Shown piece after piece: positions 14,316 to 22,345 of a DNA stretch of 34,746 bases (position 1 is its first letter; each line of letters starts with the position of its first letter). Source of the stretch: an uncultured Clostridia bacterium (GTDB taxonomy: Bacteria; Bacillota; Clostridia; Christensenellales; Borkfalkiaceae); NCBI GenBank assembly GCA_947175515.1, contig CAMWNA010000010.1:1-34746 (forward strand), given 5' to 3'. The notes beneath the pieces were generated by a model. The model had not been told where the DNA came from. It saw nothing but the letters and a program-made list of their open reading frames with translations, and made no database searches. A program made the position numbers and the translations under genes.

Positions 14316-15589
14316 AACTTTTAATAAAAAACGCAACCCTAGTTTTAAAGGACGGCGAAAAAAAGTCCGACCTGCTTATCGAGGACGGCAAAATTTCCAA
14401 AATCGCAAAGTCAATTGACGGAGCAAGCTTAAAGGGCTGTAAAATTATCGACGGCACAAATAAGCACGTTTTATCGGGGCTTATAGATATGCACGTTCAC
14501 TTGCGCGAACCGGGGTTCGAGGGTAAGGAAGATATCGAAAGCGGCTCCAAAGCGGCTGTTGCCGGCGGATTTACGCAAATATGCTGTATGCCCAACACCA
14601 ACCCCGTGTGCGATAACGCCGTGGTGGTCACCTATATCAAGCACCGCGAAAGCGAAGTCAACCTCTGCAAAATCAACCCGATAGGCGCGATAACCAAGGG
14701 CGAGCAGGGCGAAGCGCTTTCGGAAATAGGAAAGATGAAGCAAGCCGGCGCGGTCGCAATTTCCGACGACGGAAGGTCGGTTATGAACTCTAATATAATG
14801 CGCCTTGCAATGGAGTATGCAGGCGGCTTTGATATCAAATGCCTTTGCCACTGCGAGGATATAAATTTAGTTGACGGCGGAGTCGTTAACGAGGGCTACA
14901 ATTCCACGCTCTGCGGACTTAAAGGCAGCCTTCGCGCGGCTGAAGATATTATGATTGCGCGCGATATTTCGCTTGCGGAAAGTCTTAACGTTCCCGTGCA
15001 TATCTGTCACGTTTCAACCTACAGCGGCGTGGAAATTATAAGAAGCGCCAAATCGCGCGGCGTAAAGGTCACGGCGGAAACCTGTCCGCACTACTTCACG
15101 CTCACCGACGATATTATAACCTCGTTCGATACAAACACCAAGGTCAATCCCCCCGTAAGAGAGGAAAAGGACAGGCTTGCAATAATCGAAGGCTTAAAGG
15201 ACGGCACGCTCGATTGCATAGTTACCGACCACGCTCCCCACGCGCAAAAGGATAAGGAGGTTGAATACAACCTCGCCGCGTTCGGTATGTCTGGCTTGGA
15301 AACCAGCTTTGCATTAAGCTATACGCACTTGGTCAAAAACGGTCGGCTTACTTTAACTCAGCTTTCACGCCTGATGAGCGCAAATCCGGCGCAAATCCTG
15401 AATCTTGAAGGCGGCGAAATAAAAGAGGGCGCGGCGGCTGATTTAACGGTGGCTGACTTGAATGAAAAATGGATAATCGACTCAAACAAGTTTTTGTCCA
15501 AGGGCAAAAACACGCCTTTCAACGGCTATGAGGTTTACGGAAAAGTCGTCTGCACGATAGTGGACGGTCAAATAAAATACGGCGGTTAA
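14312..15589 (+). CDS. pyrC: Dihydroorotase
   Basis: Zinc amidohydrolase that cyclises carbamoyl-aspartate to dihydroorotate. The metal-binding HxH is H61/H63 in DMHVHLREPG. Later histidine blocks HCED and HICHVST, and the catalytic DHAPH (D306), are all present. Length 425 aa fits the class I (PyrC of Bacillus) type rather than the shorter E. coli type. Translationally coupled to pyrB through a 4-base overlap, with GGGAG upstream. 13 bases separate its stop from pyrF. Confidence 0.96.
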   Translation: MKLLIKNATLVLKDGEKKSDLLIEDGKISKIAKSIDGASLKGCKIIDGTNKHVLSGLIDMHVHLREPGFEGKEDIESGSKAAVAGGFTQICCMPNTNPVCDNAVVVTYIKHRESEVNLCKINPIGAITKGEQGEALSEIGKMKQAGAVAISDDGRSVMNSNIMRLAMEYAGGFDIKCLCHCEDINLVDGGVVNEGYNSTLCGLKGSLRAAEDIMIARDISLAESLNVPVHICHVSTYSGVEIIRSAKSRGVKVTAETCPHYFTLTDDIITSFDTNTKVNPPVREEKDRLAIIEGLKDGTLDCIVTDHAPHAQKDKEVEYNLAAFGMSGLETSFALSYTHLVKNGRLTLTQLSRLMSANPAQILNLEGGEIKEGAAADLTVADLNEKWIIDSNKFLSKGKNTPFNGYEVYGKVVCTIVDGQIKYGG

Positions 15590-15602
15590 GGAGAATAAAT
15601 TT

Positions 15603-16517
15603 ATGATAGACAAGCTAATTGATAAAATTATCGAGCTTCAGAACCCGACCTGCGTCGGGCTGGACACGCACTTCGACTATCTTCCCGACGATATGAAAAA
15701 AGGCGTGGCGTCATTTAAGGAAGCTGCGGCAAAAATCACTGAGTTCAATAAAAATATTATAGATAAGGTGTGCGACGTCGTCCCTTCCGTAAAGGTTCAA
15801 ATTGCCTACTACGAAGCCTACGGTGAGGCTGGAATTAAAAGCTTTAACGATACCGTAAACTACGCCAAGGAAAAGGACTTAATCGTTATTGCCGACTGTA
15901 AACGCAACGACATCGGCTCCACGGCAAGCTGCTACGCAAAATCTTACTTGGGCAGCACGGAAATTAACGGCAAAGAGTTAAGGGCGTTTTCCGCGGATAT
16001 GCTCACCGTCAACGGCTATCTCGGCACGGACGGCATAAAACCCTTCACAGACGAAATAAAGAATTGCGACAAATCCATTTTCGTACTAGTTAAAACCTCC
16101 AACCCCTCAAGCGGCGAATTACAGAATTTAAAGCTTGAAAGCGGCGAATTTATTTACGAGCGTATGGGCAGGCTGGTTGAAGAATGGGGCAGGGACACGG
16201 TAGGCAAATACGGCTATTCCGAAGTCGGCGCAGTTGTCGGCGCAACCCACCCCGAGGAAGCGGAAAACTTGCGCAAAAAACTCCCCTCAACGTTCTTCCT
16301 TATCCCCGGCTACGGCGCGCAGGGCGGAAGCTCGCAAATGCTTAAAGTCTGCTTCGATAAGCACGGCTTAGGCGGCGTTGTCAATAATTCACGCGGCATA
16401 ATCTGCGCATATAAAAAGAGCGAATACAACGGTAAAAATTACGCGGACGCGGCAAGGGAAGCGTGCATAGCCATGCAGAAAGATTTGTCTGCCGCAATAG
16501 GTAAAATGGGAAAATGA
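15603..16517 (+). CDS. pyrF: Orotidine 5'-phosphate decarboxylase, type 2
   Basis: Decarboxylates OMP to UMP, the last step of the pathway. The active-site triad DxKxxD is D98, K100, D103 in ADCKRNDIGSTA. At 304 aa with an NPTCVGLDTH start it belongs to the longer type 2 subfamily, distinct from the roughly 230-aa enzymes of Bacillus and E. coli. AAGGAG lies about 8 bases before the ATG. Its last four bases overlap pyrK (ATGA). Confidence 0.95.
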   Translation: MIDKLIDKIIELQNPTCVGLDTHFDYLPDDMKKGVASFKEAAAKITEFNKNIIDKVCDVVPSVKVQIAYYEAYGEAGIKSFNDTVNYAKEKDLIVIADCKRNDIGSTASCYAKSYLGSTEINGKELRAFSADMLTVNGYLGTDGIKPFTDEIKNCDKSIFVLVKTSNPSSGELQNLKLESGEFIYERMGRLVEEWGRDTVGKYGYSEVGAVVGATHPEEAENLRKKLPSTFFLIPGYGAQGGSSQMLKVCFDKHGLGGVVNNSRGIICAYKKSEYNGKNYADAAREACIAMQKDLSAAIGKMGK

Positions 16518-17275
16518 AAGATTTAAAAGCAACGGTTAAATCCAACGAACGGATAGCGGAAAACATCTATTCTTTAACCGTCACCCTGCCTGAAAGCGCA
16601 GGCGAAATTCACGGCGGTCAGTTCGTAAATATTTCCACGGGCGACAGCTCGCACCTTTTAAGGCGCCCCCTCGGCGTTGCCAAGGTCGAGGGTAACGACG
16701 TAACGGTCTGCTATCAGATAAAGGGCAGCGGCACGCAAAATCTTGCAACGCTTAGTTCGGGCGCGTCGGTAAATATTCTTTTGCCGCTCGGCAACGGCTT
16801 CAACATTTCAGGTTATAAAAACGTAGCCGTTATCGGCGGCGGAGTGGGTGTGTTTCCGTTGGTCGCAACCGTACGCGAACATTGTAAAAATATAAATTTC
16901 TATACCTACGTCGGTTTCAGGAATAAGTCCGCCGTGTGCCTTTTGGATGAGCTTGAAAAAAGCAAAACTTTGACCGTCGTCACGGACGACGGAAGCTACG
17001 GCAAGAAGGGCAACGCGGTTGAAGCGTTTTTTGCGGACGCGGCAAACGTAAAAGCGGACGCAATAATCGCGTGCGGTCCGCCCGTAATGCTAAAAGTTTT
17101 AAAGACCGAAATGCAAAAGCGCAACGTTAAAACTCCCTGCCTCGTTTCTTTAGAGGAGCGAATGGGCTGCGGCTTGGGCGCGTGCCTTGTGTGCGTATGC
17201 AAAAAACACGACGGGCAAAACGCACGCGTCTGCAAGGACGGACCCGTGTTCGATATCGACGAAGTTGAGTTATAA
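16514..17275 (+). CDS. pyrK: Dihydroorotate dehydrogenase B electron-transfer subunit
   Basis: An iron-sulfur flavoprotein passing electrons from PyrD to NAD+. The FAD-binding RRPLGVAK, the nucleotide-binding IGGGVGVFPLV, and the [2Fe-2S] cysteines C219-x4-C224-x2-C227-x12-C240 are visible, with an extra C229. Length 253 aa is typical. Coupled to pyrF by a 4-base overlap. It is followed by about 200 bases without an intact gene before pyrD, unlike the tight spacing elsewhere in the operon. Confidence 0.95.
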   Translation: MKDLKATVKSNERIAENIYSLTVTLPESAGEIHGGQFVNISTGDSSHLLRRPLGVAKVEGNDVTVCYQIKGSGTQNLATLSSGASVNILLPLGNGFNISGYKNVAVIGGGVGVFPLVATVREHCKNINFYTYVGFRNKSAVCLLDELEKSKTLTVVTDDGSYGKKGNAVEAFFADAANVKADAIIACGPPVMLKVLKTEMQKRNVKTPCLVSLEERMGCGLGACLVCVCKKHDGQNARVCKDGPVFDIDEVEL

Positions 17276-17418
17276 AAACAAAACAAAATTTAAGAAGCTT
17301 AGTAAACGCGCGGACGGCGGTAAGAAACACTGAAGGCAGGCAAACCGCGCAGCCCGAAAATACGGAAAAGCCTGAAGCGGACGTAAAGTCAGCCGACGGC
17401 GACCCGTTTGATAATTGA
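17269..17418 (+). pseudogene. Possible small coding remnant between pyrK and pyrD
   Basis: One frame is open from 17269 to a TGA at 17416-17418. It reads as a polar, acidic C-terminal tail (PENTEKPEADVKSADGDPFD) but has no ATG, GTG or TTG start. A second frame just upstream (NKTKFKKLSKRADGG) is basic and stops at a TGA in mid-region, so one indel could join the two into a roughly 50-residue product. The codon composition looks coding. It may instead be chance. No known protein was recognised. Confidence 0.3.
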
Positions 17419-17477
17419 TTAATTCACGGCAAATTAAAACTATTTAAAATACCGGAATGTGGAAAAAAGGAAACAAA

Positions 17478-18389
17478 ATGGCTGAATTACAGGTAGAAAT
17501 CTGCGGAGTAAAATTAAAGAACCCCGTAATCGCCGCAAGCGGCACGTTCGGCTTCGGCAGGGAGTATAACGAGGTTTACGATATTTCCGTCTTGGGCGGC
17601 ATAAGCACCAAGGGAATGACTGTTGAACCTCGGCTCGGCAACCCCGTGCCGAGAATCGCCGAAGGCAAAAGCGTTATTTTAAACGCCGTCGGACTTCAGA
17701 ACCCAAGTGCGGATTATTTTATAAAAAACGACCTTGCGTTTTTGAAAAGCAAGGGAATAGCAATAATCGCAAACGTTGCCGGCAAAACGCTTGACGACTA
17801 CGGCGCAATCTGCGCCAAACTGGATGGACTTGTGGACTTTGTGGAGCTCAACATTTCCTGTCCCAACGTAAAAGCCGGCGGAATGGCTTTCGGCATAAAG
17901 CCCGAAAGCATTGCTGAGGTCACGCGTGTTTCCAAAAGCTCGCTGAAAAAAACGCCGCTAATGGTTAAGCTTTCCCCCAACGTTGAAAGTATCCCCTTAA
18001 ACGCGCAGGCTGCGCAGAAGGGCGGTGCGGACTGTATTTCGCTTATCAACACGCTTACGGGTATGGCAATCGACTTGGAAAAAAGGAAACCCGTAATCGC
18101 AAACAATACTGGCGGCGTTTCCGGCGCCGGCATTAAACCCGTTGCTTTAAGAATGGTTTACGAGGCGGCTCACTCAGTAGATATTCCTGTAATCGGTATG
18201 GGCGGTATAACCTCCGGCACGGACGCTTTGGAATTTATGCTTGCAGGCGCGCGCGCCGTGCAGGTGGGTACGGCAAACTTCACAGACGTAAACGCTATGC
18301 CGCGGATTATTGCAGAAATGAACGCTTGGCTCGACAGTCACGGCGTAAAAGATATTAACGAAATTGTAAACACTTTAAAATTAAACTGA
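17478..18389 (+). CDS. pyrD: Dihydroorotate dehydrogenase B (NAD+) catalytic subunit
   Basis: FMN enzyme oxidising dihydroorotate to orotate; the class 1B partner of PyrK. The catalytic cysteine C128 lies in ELNISCPNVKAGG. The FMN-site NTLTGMAIDLEKRKP and GMGGITSG are present. The frame begins at an ATG at 17457, but the start MAELQVEICG at 17478 is preferred because AAAGGA (17467-17472) lies six bases upstream and families begin there (303 aa). pyrE follows after 16 bases. Confidence 0.96.
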   Translation: MAELQVEICGVKLKNPVIAASGTFGFGREYNEVYDISVLGGISTKGMTVEPRLGNPVPRIAEGKSVILNAVGLQNPSADYFIKNDLAFLKSKGIAIIANVAGKTLDDYGAICAKLDGLVDFVELNISCPNVKAGGMAFGIKPESIAEVTRVSKSSLKKTPLMVKLSPNVESIPLNAQAAQKGGADCISLINTLTGMAIDLEKRKPVIANNTGGVSGAGIKPVALRMVYEAAHSVDIPVIGMGGITSGTDALEFMLAGARAVQVGTANFTDVNAMPRIIAEMNAWLDSHGVKDINEIVNTLKLN

Positions 18390-18405
18390 AACGGAGATAT
18401 ACAAA

Positions 18406-19062
18406 ATGACCTACAAACAGCAATTCATTAAATTTATGGTAGAAAACGGCGTATTGAAATTCGGCGAGTTCACTCTTAAAAGCGGCAGGGTCGCGCCGTA
18501 CTTTATAAATACGGGCAACTACAAAACGGGCGCACAGCTTTCGCGTCTCGGCGAATATTACGCGCGTTGCATTGAAGATAACGAAATAAAAGCCGATACG
18601 CTTGTCGGTCCTGCGTACAAGGGCATACCGCTTGCGGTAACCACCGCGGTTTCGCTTTTTACCAAATACGGCAGGGAGCTCAATTATTGCTTTGACAGAA
18701 AGGAAGCAAAGGACCACGGCGAAGGCGGACTTTTCGTAGGCAAGCAGCTTGAAGACGGTGAAAGAGTAATCTTAATAGAGGACGTTATGACCTCGGGTAA
18801 GGCCTTAAGGGAAATGCTGCCCAAGCTGAAGGAGGCGGCAAACGTAACTATAGCCGGTATGGTAATTTCCGTTGACAGAATGGAAAAGGGGCTTGAAAGC
18901 AATCTTTCCGCCGTGCAGGAAGTTTATAAGGAATTCGGCGTAAAGGTCTACTCTATTGTAACAATGTCGGATATTATTACCGCAATCGAGGACGGTATAA
19001 TCGACGGCAGAAAGTACCTTGCAAAAATGAAAGAATACCGCAAAACCTATGGCGTAGACTAA
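18406..19062 (+). CDS. pyrE: Orotate phosphoribosyltransferase
   Basis: Transfers ribose 5-phosphate from PRPP to orotate, giving OMP for PyrF. The PRPP-binding loop is E125-D126 in VILIEDVMTSGKAL. The N-terminal half carries KFGEFTLKSGRVAPYF, typical of OPRTases. GGAGAT lies about 9 bases before the ATG. Last gene of the pyr operon, followed by a strong terminator. Confidence 0.95.
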   Translation: MTYKQQFIKFMVENGVLKFGEFTLKSGRVAPYFINTGNYKTGAQLSRLGEYYARCIEDNEIKADTLVGPAYKGIPLAVTTAVSLFTKYGRELNYCFDRKEAKDHGEGGLFVGKQLEDGERVILIEDVMTSGKALREMLPKLKEAANVTIAGMVISVDRMEKGLESNLSAVQEVYKEFGVKVYSIVTMSDIITAIEDGIIDGRKYLAKMKEYRKTYGVD

Positions 19063-19077
19063 ATCAATAAAGTTAAA

Positions 19078-19116
19078 AAACGCCGCCGACGGACAATACG
19101 TTCGTCGGCGGCGTTT
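19078..19116. terminator. Terminator closing the pyr operon
   Basis: A perfect 14-bp G+C-rich stem (19078-19091 with 19103-19116, 11-base loop), 15 bases after the pyrE stop. The A-run at 19075-19080 supplies a T-run on the minus strand, so it can also end the convergent deacetylase transcript. Confidence 0.85.
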
Positions 19117-19175
19117 AAAATTACGGGCTTTGGCGAAGGAATTAATTCGGCAATTTCTATTTCAGTATAAGCGTA

Positions 19176-19898
19176 TTAAAACCTGCTGAATTCGTACCCT
19201 TCGGCTTTAAAATGTCTTATAATCGAGCGCAACGCCTCAGCGGTTGCCGTTTTCGTGGTGGAATCGTGCGCAAGCAGAACTATATTGTCCGTGCTTGCCG
19301 CAGTGTTTATTGCGGCGTTTAAAAGCTGTACCGGCTCGGCGTTGTAAATTTCCGCGTCGCGCGTGGAAGCGTTCCAGTCAATGTATCTCAGTCCGTGCGC
19401 AGTCACGGCGGAAATGAATTTTTCACTCAGCCCGAAGCTCCCGCCCGGGAAGCGGTAAATGCCCGAATATTTTCCCGTAACGCTTTTAATAACGTCATTG
19501 CACTTATCTATATCCTCGATAAGGCTTTTGCACGACGAATATATTTCCTTGTACTTGTGCGAATAGGAGTGTACGCCTATCGTATGTCCCTCGGCAGCTT
19601 CGCGCTTTAAAATGTATTTTCTCGTTTCCGCCTGATTTCCTATAATGAAGAAAGTCGCTTTCACGTTTTCTTCTTTTAAAACGTCTAAAATTTTGGGCGT
19701 GACCCTGTCGCTCGGTCCGTCGTCAAACGTAAGATAAACCGTCTTAATTTCCTTTTCGTTAGTGTCGGCAAGCGAAAAGGTGGGGCTTCCCGCCCAAATC
19801 GCGCCGCAAAAAGCGAAGATAAGCGCACAGGCAAACATAGCTGCGCAGAAAGCGGTGAAATTTCTGTTCATAACCGTATTTTGCGCAGTAATTAGCAA
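19176..19898 (-). CDS. Secreted polysaccharide deacetylase (CE4/NodB fold)
   Basis: 240 aa with an N-terminal membrane or signal segment (about residues 14-36), followed by an extracytoplasmic NodB domain. The catalytic TFDDGPS (D59, D60), metal-binding HSYSH (H110, H114), RFPGGS and LLAHDS are all present. It probably removes acetyl groups from peptidoglycan or another cell-wall glycan. The start may be TTG at 19898, preceded on the minus strand by AAAAGG with nine-base spacing. The in-frame ATG at 19871 lacks an SD but begins MNRNFTAF, a plausible signal-peptide start. It lies downstream of the SPOR-like gene with a 23-base gap. Confidence 0.88.
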   Translation of the reverse strand: MLITAQNTVMNRNFTAFCAAMFACALIFAFCGAIWAGSPTFSLADTNEKEIKTVYLTFDDGPSDRVTPKILDVLKEENVKATFFIIGNQAETRKYILKREAAEGHTIGVHSYSHKYKEIYSSCKSLIEDIDKCNDVIKSVTGKYSGIYRFPGGSFGLSEKFISAVTAHGLRYIDWNASTRDAEIYNAEPVQLLNAAINTAASTDNIVLLAHDSTTKTATAEALRSIIRHFKAEGYEFSRF

Positions 19899-19921
19899 AT
19901 TTTACAACCTTTTCAAAAATT

Positions 19922-20596
19922 TTACGAAAGTGCTGTGTTAATTATTGCGTCGGCAATGGCAATCTGCAAATACCGCATATCCTTGGAATAAACGTAGCCG
20001 CTTTTCTTATCGTCGCACTCGGCAATAAGAGCCTTTAAATCTTTGGTGAAGCAGTTATCCGTATTTGCGTTTAAAAGCCCGTTTAAGCCGCTTTTAACGG
20101 CGTCGATAACTCCCTTAGCCTTGCTTTGGTTGTATTCGCCGGTATCTAGTCCGTTTGCGCATTCGTATGCAAGAAAGGAAAGTGAGTTCAACGTGTTCAA
20201 ATTCCCCTCGTAAAGCTTTGCACTCTTTTTTGCGGAACTGTTAAGCCTGTATTTTTCCGTTTCTATTTTAAGCACGGAGCAGTTTAAATCCTTACGCTTA
20301 AGGCTTGCACATACCGTTTCCGCGTCGCTTTGCGTGTAGTAGCAGGAAACGGTAACGTAGTAATCTCCGTCGTAATGCAAAATATATCCGGCTCCGCCGT
20401 AGCTTGCAACCGTCCCCGAAAGCGAGCTTGCCGAAACGGAATTTTCGGGCGCGCGGTAGCATATAAAATAGAACGCCGCCTTATAAGTCAGCGTTCCTCC
20501 CGAAAACGCAAACGCGCACACGCAAATTAAAACCGTCACAGCGGTTACTGCGGATACTGAAATAATAAATCCAAGATTTTTTTTGCACCCGAACAT
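19922..20596 (-). CDS. Membrane-anchored protein with SPOR-like domain
   Basis: 224 aa from the ATG at 20596 (MFGCKKNLG). The frame extends to a TTG at 20659, with no SD for either. Residues about 8-31 form one membrane helix. Residues about 40-125 look like a SPOR domain (YYVTVSCYYTQSDAETVCASL followed by a KIE strand), a fold that binds denuded peptidoglycan at division or engulfment sites. The rest is helical and unassigned. It lies directly upstream of the polysaccharide deacetylase on the same strand, so both probably act on the cell wall. The SPOR call is by eye. Confidence 0.65.
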   Translation of the reverse strand: MFGCKKNLGFIISVSAVTAVTVLICVCAFAFSGGTLTYKAAFYFICYRAPENSVSASSLSGTVASYGGAGYILHYDGDYYVTVSCYYTQSDAETVCASLKRKDLNCSVLKIETEKYRLNSSAKKSAKLYEGNLNTLNSLSFLAYECANGLDTGEYNQSKAKGVIDAVKSGLNGLLNANTDNCFTKDLKALIAECDDKKSGYVYSKDMRYLQIAIADAIINTALS

Positions 20597-20709
20597 ATTA
20601 CTAAGATATTTATCAATTTGTTTATTTATGTTTAACAAGTCTGTCGGGTGCGTCTGCAAGGAGAGGTTGCCAAGATTTAAAATTTTTTTGACTAGACTTT
20701 AAAAATTGC

Positions 20710-20737
20710 TTGCAATATTAATAAATTTTGATATAAT
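20710..20737 (+). promoter_or_regulatory. Promoter of tRNA-Thr
   Basis: TTGCAA (20710-20715), a 16-base spacer and TATAAT (20732-20737), 15 bases before the mature tRNA 5' end. Confidence 0.75.
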
Positions 20738-20752
20738 ATTATTATCTGTGAT

Positions 20753-20828
20753 GCTAATATGGCTCAGCTGGTAGAGCAGCTGATTCGTAATCAGCAGGTC
20801 GCCGGTTCGAATCCGGCTATTAGCTCCA
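20753..20828 (+). tRNA. tRNA-Thr (anticodon CGT)
   Basis: A 76-nt cloverleaf. Acceptor arms GCTAATA (20753-20759) and TATTAGC (20818-20824) pair perfectly. The anticodon stem GCTGA/TCAGC flanks loop TTCGTAA, giving anticodon CGT for ACG threonine codons. GGTTCGAATCC forms the T arm and loop. Discriminator T20825 is followed by an encoded CCA. It stands alone, not in a tRNA or rRNA cluster. Confidence 0.95.
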
Positions 20829-20836
20829 CAATATTA

Positions 20837-20865
20837 TGCCCTTTGAGAGTTACTCTCAAAGGGCA
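20837..20865 (+). terminator. Hairpin after tRNA-Thr
   Basis: A perfect 13-bp stem (20837-20849 with 20853-20865) with a TTA loop, eight bases after the tRNA. There is no long T-run downstream (ACGTTATT), so it could be a weak terminator or a processing hairpin. Confidence 0.6.
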
Positions 20866-20925
20866 CGTTATTAACTGAGCGTATATAAATATCAAAGATT
20901 AATTAATTTACTAATGAGGGTGAAG

Positions 20926-21177
20926 ATGAGCGCAAAACAATATTTCAAATGTAGTAATTGCGAATTGAATTTTGTTGAAGAAGAGGGCGGACTTTGCAGT
21001 GTTTGTAAGTCTCAGGCAAAAAGGAATGAGCGAAACGACGGAGTTTTCAATCCTATGCGCAAGTACAAAAACGTGTGCTTTCAATGCCGCGAAAATCTAG
21101 ATTCACAGTTTGATAAATTCTGTCCTCAGTGCGGTTGGCTTATTTGCCATAACTGCGGTTCGTGCGGATGTGTATAG
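20926..21177 (+). CDS. Small multi-zinc-ribbon protein
   Basis: 83 aa, unidentified. Twelve cysteines form five CxxC pairs (C9/C12, C24/C27, C51/C54, C66/C69, C74/C77) plus a terminal CGC (C80, C82), enough for two or three zinc sites in the zinc-ribbon style. No catalytic domain is present. An in-frame ATG at 20914 exists, but GAGGG (20916-20920) is correctly placed only for the ATG at 20926. It follows tRNA-Thr and ends at a terminator, so it looks independently expressed. A nucleic-acid or protein-binding role is guesswork. Confidence 0.75.
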   Translation: MSAKQYFKCSNCELNFVEEEGGLCSVCKSQAKRNERNDGVFNPMRKYKNVCFQCRENLDSQFDKFCPQCGWLICHNCGSCGCV

Positions 21178-21206
21178 ACCTTAACTTAAATTCAATAAAT
21201 CTCGTT

Positions 21207-21236
21207 AAAACCGCGTTATAAGGCGGTTTTTTATTT
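21207..21236 (+). terminator. Terminator after the zinc-ribbon gene
   Basis: An 8-bp stem (21207-21214 with 21223-21230, AAAACCGC/GCGGTTTT), followed by TTATTTTTAT. Typical intrinsic terminator. Confidence 0.8.
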
Positions 21237-21257
21237 TTATTGATAAGTGTTAATCGG

Positions 21258-21286
21258 TTTACAAATTTTTGCGGATAATGTATAAT
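21258..21286 (+). promoter_or_regulatory. Promoter of the MBL-fold/aro operon
   Basis: TTTACA (21258-21263), a 17-base spacer and a perfect TATAAT (21281-21286) preceded by TG. Predicted start at about 21293, which falls after the in-frame TTG at 21291 and so favours the ATG at 21318 as the first start codon. Confidence 0.8.
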
Positions 21287-21317
21287 TAAATTGAATTATT
21301 ATAATTTGGTAAATACT

Positions 21318-22337
21318 ATGTCGGAAAAGAAAAGGAAGATTTCAAAGGGTAAACTAAGGGCTATAATAATTGCCGCGGTTACGGCGGTAATAGTAATTTC
21401 ACTTGTCGTAACCAATCTTTTCGTGCCCGTCAAATATCTTTCAAGCTATTTCGTCATCCGTAACAAAGGCGCGAAGGAAGGTATTATGCGCGTCCGTTTC
21501 GTTGACGTAGGCTACGGTGACTGCACGATTATTGAGCTCCCCGACGGTAAAAATATGCTTATCGACGCCGGTGACGGTTCAAGCGCCAACCAAAAGCGCA
21601 TTTTAAAATTTTTAAATAAATGCGACATAGACGTTATCGACTACCTAGTATGTACTTCTGTAAACGCGGAACATTGCGGCGGACTTACGGAAATTATGGA
21701 ATATAAAAAGGTCAAGCGCATATTTATGCCGTACTGTAAAAACGTTTACGTCACGGACGAATATAAAAACTTCGTTCTCTCGGCGTCCGTCGGTAAGTGC
21801 GACCTCGTTGAAAGCCAGTACGGCATCGGCGAAGTCAACGACGAAAGCGGATACTTTTTTACCTTTCTTTCGCCGTCCGTTCATACCAATCCGGACAGCG
21901 AATATTCAGGGCTTGTCGGCAATCCCACGGTTACTCAGAAGAACAACGCTTCTGCCGTGCTGTGGCTGGAATACGCCGGCACAAGCTTTCTTTTTACAAG
22001 CGACGTAACCGACAGCGTTCTTATGAAAATCTGCGACGGATATTCCGTTGATAAAGACCGTTATGCCTACAACGGCGGGCACGTTGTTAGCCTTGAAAGC
22101 TGCAACGTTTTAAAGGTTCCTAACCACGGAAACAAATCTTCCGCATATACGCATTTTTACGAATTGACAAAACCCGAAGCGGCTGTAATTTCCGTCGGCA
22201 AAAACGGACAGGACTGTCCTTCGCAGGAAGCGTTGTCCAACGCAATAAATTATACGGGCGAAGAAAATCTTTACAGAACCGATATTCACGGCACCGTAAC
22301 TTTCGAGGTCACGCAGGACGGCTACGCCGTCGTTTAG
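21318..22337 (+). CDS. Membrane-anchored ComEC-type MBL-fold protein with degenerate metal site
   Basis: 339 aa. Residues about 15-37 form one membrane helix; the rest resembles the C-terminal beta-lactamase-like domain of ComEC (VRFVDVGYGD at 60-68, LIDAGDG, SVGKNG near the end). The usual THxHxDH is T113-S-V-N-A-E-H119, so two His are lost and Asp became Glu. The usual HHGS is N269-H270-G-N, and the terminal His position reads DCP. The FTSD aspartate remains. It is probably not a standard metallohydrolase and could be a binding or sensor protein. No SD precedes the ATG. aroC starts 8 bases after its stop, so it heads the aro operon. Confidence 0.8.
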   Translation: MSEKKRKISKGKLRAIIIAAVTAVIVISLVVTNLFVPVKYLSSYFVIRNKGAKEGIMRVRFVDVGYGDCTIIELPDGKNMLIDAGDGSSANQKRILKFLNKCDIDVIDYLVCTSVNAEHCGGLTEIMEYKKVKRIFMPYCKNVYVTDEYKNFVLSASVGKCDLVESQYGIGEVNDESGYFFTFLSPSVHTNPDSEYSGLVGNPTVTQKNNASAVLWLEYAGTSFLFTSDVTDSVLMKICDGYSVDKDRYAYNGGHVVSLESCNVLKVPNHGNKSSAYTHFYELTKPEAAVISVGKNGQDCPSQEALSNAINYTGEENLYRTDIHGTVTFEVTQDGYAVV

Positions 22338-22345
22338 GAGAAAAT

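Noticed and set aside
20753-20925. tRNA-Thr as an integration (att) site for a mobile element
   Set aside because: No integrase, no repeat of the tRNA 3' end elsewhere in the window, and the neighbours are ordinary genes.
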